From an uncultured Bacilli bacterium (GTDB lineage: Bacteria > Bacillota_I > Bacilli_A > RF39 > UBA660): a stretch of DNA of 34,769 nt. The stretch spans positions 1 to 34,769 of the forward strand of contig CAKPBJ010000014.1 of assembly GCA_934140575.1 (NCBI GenBank). Reading direction: 5' to 3'. The position numbers and the translations under genes were made by a program. The stretch's first letter is position 1; the number at the start of each line of letters is the position of its first letter. Below, one piece after another: positions 1 through 8,467 of this stretch. The notes under the pieces are model-generated. The model ran no database searches. It saw nothing but the letters and a program-made list of their open reading frames with translations, and was not told the DNA's origin.

Positions 1-387
1 CAAGAGGAGACTACTATAAATAGTTTAAGAGGTGATTCAGTAATGGATGAGGCATATGATGAGCTAGAAAGAATAAGCAGGGATACAGGTATAATTGGGT
101 TATATGATGCGGAGAAAGTTGAGAGAAAAGTATATAATTCAAAGATGAACTATGCTGAGAAAATTGGTATGGAAAAAGGTATGCAAGAAGGCATGGAAAA
201 AGGCATGCAAGAAGGCATGGAAAAAGGTATTAAGAAAGGAATAAAACAAGGAATAGAACAAGGTCTTAGGGAAGGTGAACATGCAAAGACAATTGAGATT
301 GCAAAAGAAATGTTAAAAGAAAATATAGATATAAATATAATATCTAAAGTTACTAATTTATCAATTTCTGAAATTAATAGTTTATAG
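1..387 (+). CDS. C-terminal part of a PD-(D/E)XK nuclease family transposase / Rpn-like protein (5' truncated by window)
   Basis: The frame is open from base 1, so the gene begins outside the window; the ATG at 43 is internal and not the likely start. The visible residues have the tail layout of the PDDEXK_2 / Rpn family of recombination-promoting nucleases and putative transposases: a segment like EAYDELERISRD, then YNSKMNYAEKIG, then a charged helix of Gly-Met-Glu-Lys and Gly-Met-Gln-Glu repeats, and a short C-terminal helical domain. The catalytic nuclease core would lie upstream and cannot be checked, so activity is unknown. A hairpin terminator follows at once. Family assignment rests on the tail only and is moderately sure. 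Confidence 0.6.
   Translation, partial: QEETTINSLRGDSVMDEAYDELERISRDTGIIGLYDAEKVERKVYNSKMNYAEKIGMEKGMQEGMEKGMQEGMEKGIKKGIKQGIEQGLREGEHAKTIEIAKEMLKENIDINIISKVTNLSISEINSL
166..228 (+). repeat. 24-bp in-frame tandem repeat encoding GMEKGMQE
   Basis: About 2.6 copies of a 24-base unit encode Gly-Met-Glu-Lys-Gly-Met-Gln-Glu. It lies in the charged linker helix near the C-terminus of the transposase-like protein, a place where this family is commonly repetitive. Confidence 0.8.
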
Positions 388-396
388 AAATAATTT

Positions 397-428
397 AATC
401 TTTTCATTGTTTAATGAAAAGATTTTTT
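397..428 (+). terminator. Rho-independent terminator
   Basis: A perfect 12-bp stem (397-408 with 413-424) with loop gttt is followed by a run of T. It ends transcription of the transposase-like gene before the pyk promoter. Confidence 0.85.
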
Positions 429-474
429 GATTTAAAAATAGTATTAAAAATATGTAATTCCTTATTAATATTTA

Positions 475-503
475 TTGCTTAATTTTATAAATTGTGGTAA
501 AAT
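475..503 (+). promoter_or_regulatory. Sigma-A type promoter of pyk, extended -10
   Basis: A -35 box ttgctt (475-480), a 17-base spacer and a -10 box taaaat (498-503) are preceded by tgg, giving an extended TGn -10. The predicted transcription start is near 510, leaving a leader of about 16 bases with the ribosome site ggaggag (514-520). Confidence 0.7.
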
Positions 504-525
504 TTTAACGTTTGGAGGAGTAGTT

Positions 526-1932
526 ATGAAAAAAACAAAAATTATTTGTAGTATAGGTCCTGCTTCTAACAGTCCGGAAGTAATGGAACAATTAGTTTTG
601 AAGGGAATGAATTGTGCACGAATCAATCTTTCTCATGCAACTGAGGAGAGTGCACTTGAAACAATTGATGTTGTTCGTCAAGTAAGAAATTCTACAGGAC
701 TTCCTGTAGCTATTATGTATGATACTAAGGGACCAGAGTTTCGTACTGGGAATTTTGAGGACGAAGATGGTGTTAAAGTAGAAATTGATGATACTATCAA
801 AATGGTTAAGGAAAATGTTATTGGAAATAGAGAACATTTTAGTGTTAATCATCCTGAGGCAATTGATTATATTCAAGTTGGATCTCATGTTTTAGTTGAT
901 AATGCTTTACTTGATTTAGAAGTTATTGAAAAGGGAGAAGATTACGTTGTATTAAAGGCTTTAAATAATGGTGAAATTAAAAGTCATAAGACTTTAAATG
1001 TTCCTGGAATTAATTTGAATTTACCATTTATTAGTGAAATAGATAAAAAGGACATTACTTTTGCTGCTAAGCATTCATGTGATTATTTGGCTTTATCTTT
1101 TGTTAATACACCAGAAGATGTTATTGCTGCACGTAAAATTATTGAAGATGCTGGTGGAGATGCAAGAATTATTTCAAAAATTGAAAGTCAAACAGGTGTT
1201 GAAAATTTAGATGAGATAGTTTCTGTATCTGATGGAATAATGGTTGCTAGAGGTGATCTTGGTGTTGAGGTACCTATGGAAGAACTTCCTATTATTCAAA
1301 AACAAATAATTACTAAGTGTCGTGAACATGGTAAGTTTGCTATTGTTGCTACAGAAATGTTAGCTTCTATGTATACTAATCCAAGACCAACAAGAGCTGA
1401 AGTATCAGATATTGCAAATGCTGTAATTGATGGAACTGACTGTGTAATGTTATCTGGAGAAACTACTGTTGGAAAGTATCCTATACAAGCAGTTGATTTT
1501 ATGGCAAGAATTTGTGAACATGTTGAATCAACTATTGACTTTACTAAACATGTTCAATATAAAAGAAAAATTGCAATTTCAGATACTATTGCTAAGTTAG
1601 TTGTAGATGCTGTTGAATATGATGATATTAAACTTATTGTTACTACTACAATGACTGGATATACTGCAAGAAAAATTAGTAATTTAAGACCTAACTGTAC
1701 AATTCTTGCTTGTTGCCCATCAAATCATATTGCAGAAAAAGTTGCTTTAAACTTTGGGGTAAAACCAGTTGTTACTAAAGTTTTCAATACTACTGATGAA
1801 ATTATTGAAGATGCAAAGAGCAGAGCTGTTTCTGAATTTAATCTTCAAAAGGGTGATTTAATTGTTATTACTGGAGGTTTCCCTCTTGGTATATCTAGAA
1901 CAACAAATTATATTAGAATCGTTGAAATTTAA
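526..1932 (+). CDS. pyk: Pyruvate kinase
   Basis: Catalyses the last step of glycolysis, phosphoenolpyruvate plus ADP to pyruvate plus ATP, in the cytosol. The 468-residue protein begins MKKTKIICSIGPAS. It shows TKGPEFRTG near the active site, the signature region ISKIESQTGVENLDEI, MVARGDLGVE and ATEMLASM, and ends after the C-terminal regulatory domain. The extra PEP-utilising domain that lengthens the Bacillus enzyme to about 585 residues is absent. The ATG at 526 is chosen because ggaggag lies 5 bases before it; an in-frame TTG at 475 falls in the -35 box of the promoter and cannot be the start. It is transcribed alone, with terminators on both sides. Identification is very sure. Confidence 0.97.
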   Translation: MKKTKIICSIGPASNSPEVMEQLVLKGMNCARINLSHATEESALETIDVVRQVRNSTGLPVAIMYDTKGPEFRTGNFEDEDGVKVEIDDTIKMVKENVIGNREHFSVNHPEAIDYIQVGSHVLVDNALLDLEVIEKGEDYVVLKALNNGEIKSHKTLNVPGINLNLPFISEIDKKDITFAAKHSCDYLALSFVNTPEDVIAARKIIEDAGGDARIISKIESQTGVENLDEIVSVSDGIMVARGDLGVEVPMEELPIIQKQIITKCREHGKFAIVATEMLASMYTNPRPTRAEVSDIANAVIDGTDCVMLSGETTVGKYPIQAVDFMARICEHVESTIDFTKHVQYKRKIAISDTIAKLVVDAVEYDDIKLIVTTTMTGYTARKISNLRPNCTILACCPSNHIAEKVALNFGVKPVVTKVFNTTDEIIEDAKSRAVSEFNLQKGDLIVITGGFPLGISRTTNYIRIVEI

Positions 1933-1936
1933 AATG

Positions 1937-1964
1937 AAAAAGAGTTCAAAATGAACTCTTTTAT
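1937..1964. terminator. Bidirectional terminator between convergent pyk and the gmk block
   Basis: The stem agagttca (1941-1948) pairs with tgaactct (1952-1959) and is extended by A/T pairs, with loop aaa. An A-run before and a T-run after let it act on both strands, fitting the convergent gene arrangement. Confidence 0.8.
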
Positions 1965-1988
1965 TATGCTTTAATATCGAAAATTTTA

Positions 1989-2312
1989 TTATTTTCTTAA
2001 TATATCTAAATATAAATCATATAGTTTTTGTGTACCATTTTCTAAATAATAATAGTGAAATATATAAGGTATAAATAGACATAAAGTTACTACAAATAAT
2101 AAGAATAAAAATATATTTTCTAAAAATAGAAAAGAAATTAAAAATATAATTGTTGAAATTCCTGCAAAGAAAGTAACTATTAAGTGTACTAATCTTTCAT
2201 GTTGAAAAAAATTTATTACATGTAATGCTTCTTCTTTTAATTCTTTATTTACTTTTTCTTTTTTGTTTTCTTGTTCTAGCTTATTTATGTAATCTTCTAA
2301 TTTTATTTTCAT
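1989..2312 (-). CDS. Small membrane protein of unknown function, two transmembrane segments
   Basis: A 107-residue protein with a charged N-terminal helix (about residues 1-35, rich in Lys and Glu), then two hydrophobic segments (about 42-62 and 66-88) separated by a very short turn, and a short C-terminal tail. No family is recognised. Its ATG overlaps the gmk TAA by one base (taATG on the - strand), with a ribosome site aggaga about 8 bases upstream inside gmk, so translation is coupled to gmk. The hairpin shape suggests a small accessory membrane protein; its role is unknown. Confidence 0.75.
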   Translation of the reverse strand: MKIKLEDYINKLEQENKKEKVNKELKEEALHVINFFQHERLVHLIVTFFAGISTIIFLISFLFLENIFLFLLFVVTLCLFIPYIFHYYYLENGTQKLYDLYLDILRK

Positions 2313-3010
2313 TATAATTTATCTCCTAAGCCTGAATTATTAAATGTTTCTTCGTCTTCCATAAGAAGTTCGTGAATTTCTTCTTCTTTTGTATCAAGGT
2401 AAACTTCTTCAATACGGTCAACTCTACATTTTTCGGCTTTTAGTATAGATTCTATTTTGTCAACTGTATCTTCTAAAATATCATTTACTACTACATAGTT
2501 ATATTTTGTTACTTCGTTAATTTCTTTATACGCTTCATGGAATCTTTTTAATATTTTGTCATTTGATTCAGTACCTCGCTTTTTCAATCTTCTTACTAAT
2601 GTTTTTAGTGATGGTGGCATGATGAAGATGAATATTGCTTCGGGAATTAATTTCTTTATATTTGTAGCTCCTTCAATTTCTATTTCTAATATTACGTCGA
2701 TTCCCTTTTCTATTTTTTCTTTAATAAATGCTTTAGGCGTACCATAATAATTTCCAGCATAATTTGTATATTCTAAGAAGTAATTATTATTTATTTTATT
2801 TTCAAAATCTTCTTTTGTTAGATAATAATAGTTTATTCCTTCTTTTTCTCCTTCACGAGGATTTCTTGATGTTGCGGATACTGATAACCAACGTGTTTTA
2901 TTATCTTTTTCTAGTAGTTTATTAATGACTGTTCCTTTTCCTGCACCTGATGGTGCACTTATAACAATAATTTGACCTGTCTTTTTTTGTTTTAACATTT
3001 TTTTATCCAT
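2312..3010 (-). CDS. gmk: Guanylate kinase
   Basis: Phosphorylates GMP to GDP with ATP, an essential step of guanine nucleotide synthesis. The P-loop SAPSGAGKGT (residues 18-27) is followed by SVSATSRNPREGE, the GMP-binding region, and YYYLTKEDFENKI. At 232 residues it is longer than the usual roughly 205, owing to a short basic N-terminal extension and an acidic C-terminal tail. The ATG at 3010 has ribosome site aaaggag about 7 bases upstream; a second Met at residue 5 is possible but less well placed. It lies 2 bases downstream of tmcAL, so its ribosome site sits in the end of that gene. Confidence 0.96.
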   Translation of the reverse strand: MDKKMLKQKKTGQIIVISAPSGAGKGTVINKLLEKDNKTRWLSVSATSRNPREGEKEGINYYYLTKEDFENKINNNYFLEYTNYAGNYYGTPKAFIKEKIEKGIDVILEIEIEGATNIKKLIPEAIFIFIMPPSLKTLVRRLKKRGTESNDKILKRFHEAYKEINEVTKYNYVVVNDILEDTVDKIESILKAEKCRVDRIEEVYLDTKEEEIHELLMEDEETFNNSGLGDKL

Positions 3011-3012
3011 GT

Positions 3013-4155
3013 TTATTCTCCTTTATAATAAATAATTTTTTGTAATTCTTTTTTATATAAATTTTCATTATTTGGAATATCATATATTTCTGTTGTTTCT
3101 AATTCATATTTTAACATCTCATCCATATTTTGAGTTATTTTAGATATTACTTTTATAGAAGTTTCTTTTTTTATACTATTTAAATATAATCTGCCATTAT
3201 CATTAAATCCTAATATTCTAATATAATTAATGTTTTTAAAGCTATTTGCTTTTTCTTTTGTGAAATTACATAGAATATGAATTAGCATTCTATTGATTTT
3301 GTTGTAGGTATATCTTTTTGATTTAACTGATTTTATTAATTCATCTATCGTTTTTACATTTTTAATATTTTTCTTTAATAATTTGTCAAAACCTGTATCA
3401 ACAGTTTGATATATTTCTAGATTTTTGGTTGTGATTATTTTATATTTTAATATATCAAAGTAGTCATCTAAAAAATGAAGTTTTGTAAGATATGGAAGTA
3501 CATAATCTGGAACATGTCCTTTTATATTTTTTTTGTTTTTTAGAGCTTCTCTAATTGCTGTTGCACTGGAGTTAATTTCATTTAATTCTTGATTGTGATA
3601 ATTATTATTTCTTTTTATTGTGATTGGTTCTATTTTATAGTTATGTTTTAATATTGTTTTTATGTAACTTATTCCTAGTAAGTCATTTGGAGTATCTATT
3701 TTTTTACCTGTTAAATCTTGTAGAGCTAAAGATAGAGCGGTAGGATAGTTATTTCCAAATTTTGAATATATTTTTACTAATTTATCAAATTCAGGGTTAT
3801 TTATTTCTGTTCTAGCAATTAATGTTAGATCTTCTATATTGTCTGATTCACTACCAAATACAACTTTTTCTACACCTAAATTTTCAAGTATTGTGATGGC
3901 TCCATAGCTAAAATAATCTGCTGATTGAGTTGAGAATGGGAAAGGTAGTTCTATAACTAAATCTATACCTGCTTTTAAAGCTATTTCTGTTTTTTTCCAT
4001 TTATCAATTATTGAAACATCACCACGTTCTGTAAAATTACCATTCATAACTAGGATGATTTTGTAATCTTTATATGTTTTTTTTATCTTATTTAAATGAT
4101 ATAAATGACCATTATGAAATGGGTTATATTCTGCGATAATTCCAATTGCTTTCAT
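3013..4155 (-). CDS. tmcAL: tRNA(Met) cytidine acetate ligase (TmcAL, YlbM family)
   Basis: The YlbM/TmcAL family acetylates the wobble cytidine (C34) of elongator tRNA-Met using acetate and ATP. The 380-residue protein starts MKAIGIIAEYNPFHNGH, a nucleotidyltransferase-fold start with the HxGH-type motif at HNGH, and continues with NGNFTERGD and IELPFPFSTQSADYFS, both typical of the family. Length matches the family (about 400). It heads the - strand operon tmcAL-gmk-small membrane protein, transcribed away from murG. The biochemical role is taken from the characterised Bacillus protein and is not shown by the sequence itself. Confidence 0.92.
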   Translation of the reverse strand: MKAIGIIAEYNPFHNGHLYHLNKIKKTYKDYKIILVMNGNFTERGDVSIIDKWKKTEIALKAGIDLVIELPFPFSTQSADYFSYGAITILENLGVEKVVFGSESDNIEDLTLIARTEINNPEFDKLVKIYSKFGNNYPTALSLALQDLTGKKIDTPNDLLGISYIKTILKHNYKIEPITIKRNNNYHNQELNEINSSATAIREALKNKKNIKGHVPDYVLPYLTKLHFLDDYFDILKYKIITTKNLEIYQTVDTGFDKLLKKNIKNVKTIDELIKSVKSKRYTYNKINRMLIHILCNFTKEKANSFKNINYIRILGFNDNGRLYLNSIKKETSIKVISKITQNMDEMLKYELETTEIYDIPNNENLYKKELQKIIYYKGE

Positions 4156-4180
4156 AAAAGACCTCTTTTCTATTTCCTGT

Positions 4181-4209
4181 ATTTTATCATATTACTTTTT
4201 TTTTTACAA
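4181..4209 (-). promoter_or_regulatory. Promoter of the tmcAL-gmk block
   Basis: Read on the - strand: a -35 box ttgtaa (4209-4204), a 17-base spacer and a -10 box taaaat (4186-4181) preceded by tga (TGn extension). It lies about 26 bases upstream of the tmcAL start. Confidence 0.6.
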
Positions 4210-4275
4210 TTAGCATATAATATTATGTAAAGTTTATTAAATTACTGGTAAATATATTAATTGTTTTTAAAAATA

Positions 4276-4284
4276 TGATATAAT
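4276..4284 (+). promoter_or_regulatory. Extended -10 promoter of the murG operon
   Basis: tgatataat gives a consensus TATAAT (4279-4284) with the TGn extension. No good -35 is visible at 16-18 bases, which is acceptable for an extended -10 element. The predicted start is near 4291, so the in-frame GTG at 4293 falls inside the ribosome site. Confidence 0.6.
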
Positions 4285-4307
4285 TTTGTTGAGTGGAGGC
4301 GCATCTT

Positions 4308-5384
4308 ATGAAAGTAGTTGTTGCTGCTGGTGGGACTGGTGGTCATATATATCCAGCGATTGCAATAATAAATAAAATATTAGAAAAAGATAGTAAGGCA
4401 GAGATTTTATACATAGGTACTACTGATAGAATGGAAAAAGATATTATACCTAAGCTTGGGATAAGGTTCGTTGGTATTCCTATGGCTGGTTTAAATAGAA
4501 AAAATATTTTTAAGAATTTTTCTGTTTTGAATAAGTTTAGGTTGGCTATTAATAAGGCAACTGATGAATTAAAAAAATTTAGTCCTGATGTTGTTGTTGG
4601 GGCAGGTGGATATATTACTGCACCTGTTTTGTATGCAGCACATAAATTGAAGATTCCAACTATTATTCATGAACAAAATTCTATACCTGGAGTTTCAAAT
4701 AAGTTTATTGGTAATTTTGCGGATAAAATTTGTGTATCATTACCTAGTAGTTTAGATATGTTTCCAAAAAATAAAACTGTTTATACTGGTAATCCTAGAA
4801 GTGAAGAAATTATTAAGGCTAAGAAGAAGTTAAAAAGTGATTTTGGTTTTGATGAGTCTAAAAAACTAGTAATATTTGTTATGGGAAGTTTAGGTAGTAC
4901 TACTATGACTCAAAAAATAAAAGAATTAATACCGGGATTTAATAATAAAAATTATCAAGTTTTGATAGTTACTGGAAAAAATTATTATGATGATTATAAA
5001 GATATTTCTATATCTGATAATGTTAAGATTGTTCCTTTTATTGAAGATTTAATTAATTTGATGAAGGATAGTGATTTAATAGTATCTAGAGCTGGAGCAT
5101 CTACAATTGCAGAGATTACAGCAATTGGACTTCCAGCAATATTAGTACCTAGTCCTTATGTTACTAATAATCATCAATATAAAAATGCTAAAGCACTTGA
5201 AGATGTTGGTGCTTGTAAAATTATTTTAGAAAGTGATTTTTCTCGTGATACAATAATAAGGGAAATAGATAAACTTTTTGATAATAGAGAAGATTATAAT
5301 AAAATGAGTAGTGCAAGTCATACTTTAGGAATAGATGATTCTGCAACTAGAATTTATGAAGAAATAAAAAAGATTATTAGGTGA
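4308..5384 (+). CDS. murG: MurG, UDP-GlcNAc:undecaprenyl-PP-MurNAc-pentapeptide GlcNAc transferase
   Basis: Makes lipid II by adding GlcNAc to lipid I at the inner face of the membrane. The GT-B fold protein (358 residues) has the glycine-rich loop AAGGTGGHIYPAIAI at the N-terminus, GAGGYITAPVLYAA, HEQNSIPG, and the donor-binding region SRAGASTIAEITAIGLPAILVP. Start at ATG 4308 is set by the ribosome site gtggagg (4293-4299), 8 bases upstream; an in-frame GTG at 4293 lies within that site and is rejected. It is first in an operon with murB and ftsQ. Confidence 0.96.
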   Translation: MKVVVAAGGTGGHIYPAIAIINKILEKDSKAEILYIGTTDRMEKDIIPKLGIRFVGIPMAGLNRKNIFKNFSVLNKFRLAINKATDELKKFSPDVVVGAGGYITAPVLYAAHKLKIPTIIHEQNSIPGVSNKFIGNFADKICVSLPSSLDMFPKNKTVYTGNPRSEEIIKAKKKLKSDFGFDESKKLVIFVMGSLGSTTMTQKIKELIPGFNNKNYQVLIVTGKNYYDDYKDISISDNVKIVPFIEDLINLMKDSDLIVSRAGASTIAEITAIGLPAILVPSPYVTNNHQYKNAKALEDVGACKIILESDFSRDTIIREIDKLFDNREDYNKMSSASHTLGIDDSATRIYEEIKKIIR

Positions 5385-5388
5385 TAAT

Positions 5389-6297
5389 ATGAATGATATT
5401 ATTCAAAAAATTAAAGAAGAAAATATTTGTAAAATTGATGAGGGTGTAAGTTTAAGTAAATTAACTACTTATAGAGTTGGTGGTAAAGCTTCATGTATTG
5501 CTTATCCTAAAGATATAAATGAACTTGTTAATTTATTAAAATTATTAAAGAGTAATGGTGTTAAGTATAAATTACTTGGTAATGGTTCTAATTTACTTTT
5601 TAGTGATAATGATTATCAAGGCGTTTTAATTAAACTTAGTGAGTTTAATAATATTGAATTTATTAGTAAGAATAAGCTTAGAGTTGGTGCAGGATATTCT
5701 TTAATTAAACTTAGTTTACTTACTGCAAAAAAGGGACTTACAGGTCTTGAGTTTGCATCAGGTATTCCTGGTAGTGTAGGTGGAGCTGTTTTTATGAATG
5801 CAGGAGCATATAAGTCTGATATGGGGTATGTTGTTGAAAGTGTTAAGGTACTGACTCCAAATTATGAAGTTATCAATTTAGAAAATAAAGAGATGAATTT
5901 TCATTATAGATCTTCTTATTTGCAAAAGAATAGAGATTATATATGTTTAGAAGTTATAATAAAATTACAGGTTGGAAAAAGAGATGCAATTGAAGAAGTT
6001 ATTAAGGAAAGAAGAGAGCGTCGTATCGCTTCTCAACCTTTAGAATATCCAAGTGCAGGCAGTGTTTTTAGAAATCCAGAGGGTAATTTTGCGGGTAAGC
6101 TTATTGAAGATTGTTCTTTAAAGGGAATGAAACGTGGAGGAGCAATGATTAGTGATAAGCATGCTAATTTTGTAGTTAATTATAAAGATGCAACTAGTAG
6201 TGATATTAAATATTTAATTGATCTTGCACATGATACAGTTTTAGAAAAATATGGAATTGATATGAAAATAGAACAAGAATTTGTTAATTGGGAGTAA
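5389..6297 (+). CDS. murB: UDP-N-acetylenolpyruvoylglucosamine reductase
   Basis: Reduces UDP-GlcNAc-enolpyruvate to UDP-MurNAc with NADPH and FAD in cytosolic peptidoglycan precursor synthesis. The FAD-binding signatures YRVGGKA, LGNGSNLLF and GIPGSVGGAVFMNAGAY are present, as is SAGSVFRNPEG with the catalytic serine; the acidic C-terminus EQEFVNWE fits the shorter, Firmicute-like type II enzyme. Length 302 is normal. The gene starts 4 bases after murG, its ribosome site aggtg overlapping the murG stop, and its own end carries the ribosome site for ftsQ. Confidence 0.95.
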   Translation: MNDIIQKIKEENICKIDEGVSLSKLTTYRVGGKASCIAYPKDINELVNLLKLLKSNGVKYKLLGNGSNLLFSDNDYQGVLIKLSEFNNIEFISKNKLRVGAGYSLIKLSLLTAKKGLTGLEFASGIPGSVGGAVFMNAGAYKSDMGYVVESVKVLTPNYEVINLENKEMNFHYRSSYLQKNRDYICLEVIIKLQVGKRDAIEEVIKERRERRIASQPLEYPSAGSVFRNPEGNFAGKLIEDCSLKGMKRGGAMISDKHANFVVNYKDATSSDIKYLIDLAHDTVLEKYGIDMKIEQEFVNWE

Positions 6298-6299
6298 AC

Positions 6300-6989
6300 A
6301 TGGCAAAAAAAATAGTCAAGAAGAGAAAACTAAAATTATTTAATATTTTAATAGTTCTAGTAGTTTTAGGAGGACTATTTTTTGGTGTGTATACATTAAT
6401 TAATGTTCCTATTAAGAATATTGTTGTTAAAAATACAAATTATTTAAATGATGACTATATACTAGAACTTGCAGGTATTAAAGATTATCCTAGCTTTGTA
6501 CTTACTAAGTCTAGTGATATTAAGAAAAGACTTAAGAACTCCAAATATATAAATAGTGTGTCTATAAGTAAAAAATGGGGATTTATTCTTTTGCTAGATG
6601 TTTCTGAAAATAGGCCTTTATTTTATAGTGTATCTGATAATAAATATGTTTTAAGCAATATGGGTACTGTTCGAGATGATACTATTAGTCATAATTTTAG
6701 AGTACCTAGACTTCTCAATTATGTACCGGATAATAAATATAAAAAGTTTGTTAATGGTATGAATAGTGTTAAGGCAGATACTTTATCAAAAATTAGTGAT
6801 ATTGAATATAAACCTAATGATTATGATAAGGATAGATTTCTATTATATATGGATGATGGTAATATGGTGTATTTGACTTTAACTAAGTTTAAAATGATAA
6901 ATCATTATAATGAGGTATTAACTCAATTAGATAATCATAAAGGTGTATTATATTTAGACAGTGGAAATCATTTTAAGATAATGGAGTAG
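6300..6989 (+). CDS. ftsQ: Cell division protein FtsQ/DivIB
   Basis: Bitopic divisome protein that bridges FtsL and its partners outside the membrane. The 229-residue protein has a basic cytoplasmic start (MAKKIVKKRKLK), one transmembrane segment (about 13-34), a POTRA-type domain opening IKNIVVKNTNYLNDDYI, and a beta domain with NRPLFYSV. Start at ATG 6300 follows the ribosome site gggag at 6290-6294; the upstream in-frame TTG at 6288 has no such site. It directly follows murB as in many Firmicute dcw clusters, but the next genes are GT-C proteins instead of ftsA. The family is divergent; call rests on architecture plus position. Confidence 0.88.
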   Translation: MAKKIVKKRKLKLFNILIVLVVLGGLFFGVYTLINVPIKNIVVKNTNYLNDDYILELAGIKDYPSFVLTKSSDIKKRLKNSKYINSVSISKKWGFILLLDVSENRPLFYSVSDNKYVLSNMGTVRDDTISHNFRVPRLLNYVPDNKYKKFVNGMNSVKADTLSKISDIEYKPNDYDKDRFLLYMDDGNMVYLTLTKFKMINHYNEVLTQLDNHKGVLYLDSGNHFKIME

Positions 6990-6999
6990 GAGAGATTAT

Positions 7000-8361
7000 A
7001 TGATAAGTTTTATAAGAGATAATTATAAAAGTATTATAAAATTTATTGTATTATTTTTCTTTTTTTTCTTTTTCTTAGTATTTTGTTACAACATATATCA
7101 AGGAGATAGTGTTTGGAATTATGGGTTTAGTTATGCTCTTTTAAGAGGAGAGGTACCATATTTAAACTTTAATATGGTAGTACCTTTATTTAGTCCATTT
7201 TTATATAGCTTGGGTCTTCATTTATTTAATGATATATTAATGATTTATATAGAACAGAGTATCTTACTTTGTATATTAGTTTATCTTTTAGAAAAATTAG
7301 TTGGAAAAAATTATATTATATTTATTCTTGGGATATGTATGTTTTATCCGGTAAGACTATGTAGTACAATTTTTCCTGGATATAATTTTATTGTTTTTTT
7401 GTTATTGATTTTTTTATTTTATATATTAAAAAATAAAAAGAGTGATATGTTAGTTGGAGTTGTACTTGGAGTTATATTTTGTACTAAACAAACTGTTGGA
7501 CTGGTTTTATTTATTCCTAGTTTATATTACTTAATTTTTGATAGAAAGATATTTTTTAAAAGATTAATTGGTTACTTTATACCAATAGTAATTATGACTT
7601 TCTATTTAATTGCTACTGGTAGTTTTACTAAATTTATTGATTTATGTTTTTTAGGTTTATTTAGTTTTGCTTCTAATAATAAAAGCATTTCTTTATTTTA
7701 TTTTGTATTATTTCTTGGAGGTATTTTTTACTTAATATTTAGAATTATAAAAAATAGAAAAGATTATGAATTATATTATTTGTTATTATATAGTTTTATT
7801 AGTTTACCAATAATTGATTTTTATCATGTATCTTTATTTTTAATTGGAATACTTTATTTAGTATGCCGTGATATTAATATTAGGAATATTGTATACAAAT
7901 ATTTAATTGTATTTATAATTGTTTTATTCAGTAGTAGTGGTTTTATTGAATATAAGGCTTTTAATGGTTTTCATTTTAATAACTATAGGCATTTTACTTT
8001 ATATATGAAAACATATAATTATGATTATAGTGTTAAATCTATTAATGATTTTACTAAGAAATATGATAATGTTTATTATTTATTTAGTAGTTCTGATAGT
8101 TTTTTCTTTAAAATTAATAATGATAAAGATATTACTTATTATGATTTGTTGAATTATGGTAATTTTGGTTATAATGGAGAAGAAGAGGTAATTTCTATGA
8201 TAAGTAATATTTCACCTAATAGTATTATTGTTACTGATTCTACTTTATGTAATAAGAATAATAATCGTAATAGTCAATTTATTTGTGATAGTTTATCTGT
8301 TCTTAAGAGTTGTAAATTAGTAAAAAGTTTATCTAATTATAGAATATATATTAAAGAGTAA
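7000..8361 (+). CDS. Multipass membrane protein, GT-C glycosyltransferase-like (paralogue 1)
   Basis: A 453-residue protein with about ten hydrophobic segments and a soluble C-terminal domain of about 120 residues. After the first membrane segment the loop reads GDSVWNYGFSYALLRGEVPY, matching the first external loop of PMT/ArnT-like GT-C enzymes, which use polyprenyl-phosphate sugars on the outer face. It is clearly a paralogue of the next gene: both share WNYGFSY, TKQTVG, FIDLCFLGLF/FLDLCLFGLF, and a C-terminal NYGNFGYNG/NMGNWGYNG element. Where the paralogue has DEIW and PYRDF, this one has DSVW and PYLNF, so acidic residues expected near the active site are lost. Start ATG 7000 has taggaga 7 bases upstream. 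Substrate unknown. Confidence 0.75.
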   Translation: MISFIRDNYKSIIKFIVLFFFFFFFLVFCYNIYQGDSVWNYGFSYALLRGEVPYLNFNMVVPLFSPFLYSLGLHLFNDILMIYIEQSILLCILVYLLEKLVGKNYIIFILGICMFYPVRLCSTIFPGYNFIVFLLLIFLFYILKNKKSDMLVGVVLGVIFCTKQTVGLVLFIPSLYYLIFDRKIFFKRLIGYFIPIVIMTFYLIATGSFTKFIDLCFLGLFSFASNNKSISLFYFVLFLGGIFYLIFRIIKNRKDYELYYLLLYSFISLPIIDFYHVSLFLIGILYLVCRDINIRNIVYKYLIVFIIVLFSSSGFIEYKAFNGFHFNNYRHFTLYMKTYNYDYSVKSINDFTKKYDNVYYLFSSSDSFFFKINNDKDITYYDLLNYGNFGYNGEEEVISMISNISPNSIIVTDSTLCNKNNNRNSQFICDSLSVLKSCKLVKSLSNYRIYIKE

Positions 8362-8412
8362 TATTATTAGTTCTATAAAATTATCTTGTTATTTAGAAAA
8401 GAAATTAAGTAT

Positions 8413-8441
8413 TTGTAAATTGTATATTATTATGATATATA
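8413..8441 (+). promoter_or_regulatory. Candidate promoter before GT-C paralogue 2
   Basis: A -35 box ttgtaa (8413-8418), a 17-base spacer and a -10 box tatata (8436-8441) preceded by tga. It sits in the 106-base gap between paralogues 1 and 2, where no terminator is seen. Confidence 0.5.
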
Positions 8442-8467
8442 TTTAGTATAGTATGAGAGGATTTATT

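Noticed and set aside
150..407. Open frame on the - strand over the transposase-like gene
   Set aside because: It mirrors the GMEK/GMQE repeat and includes a terminator stem; no start signals.
475..525. TTG start extending pyruvate kinase by 17 residues
   Set aside because: The TTG lies in the promoter -35 box and the extension does not match the family N-terminus.
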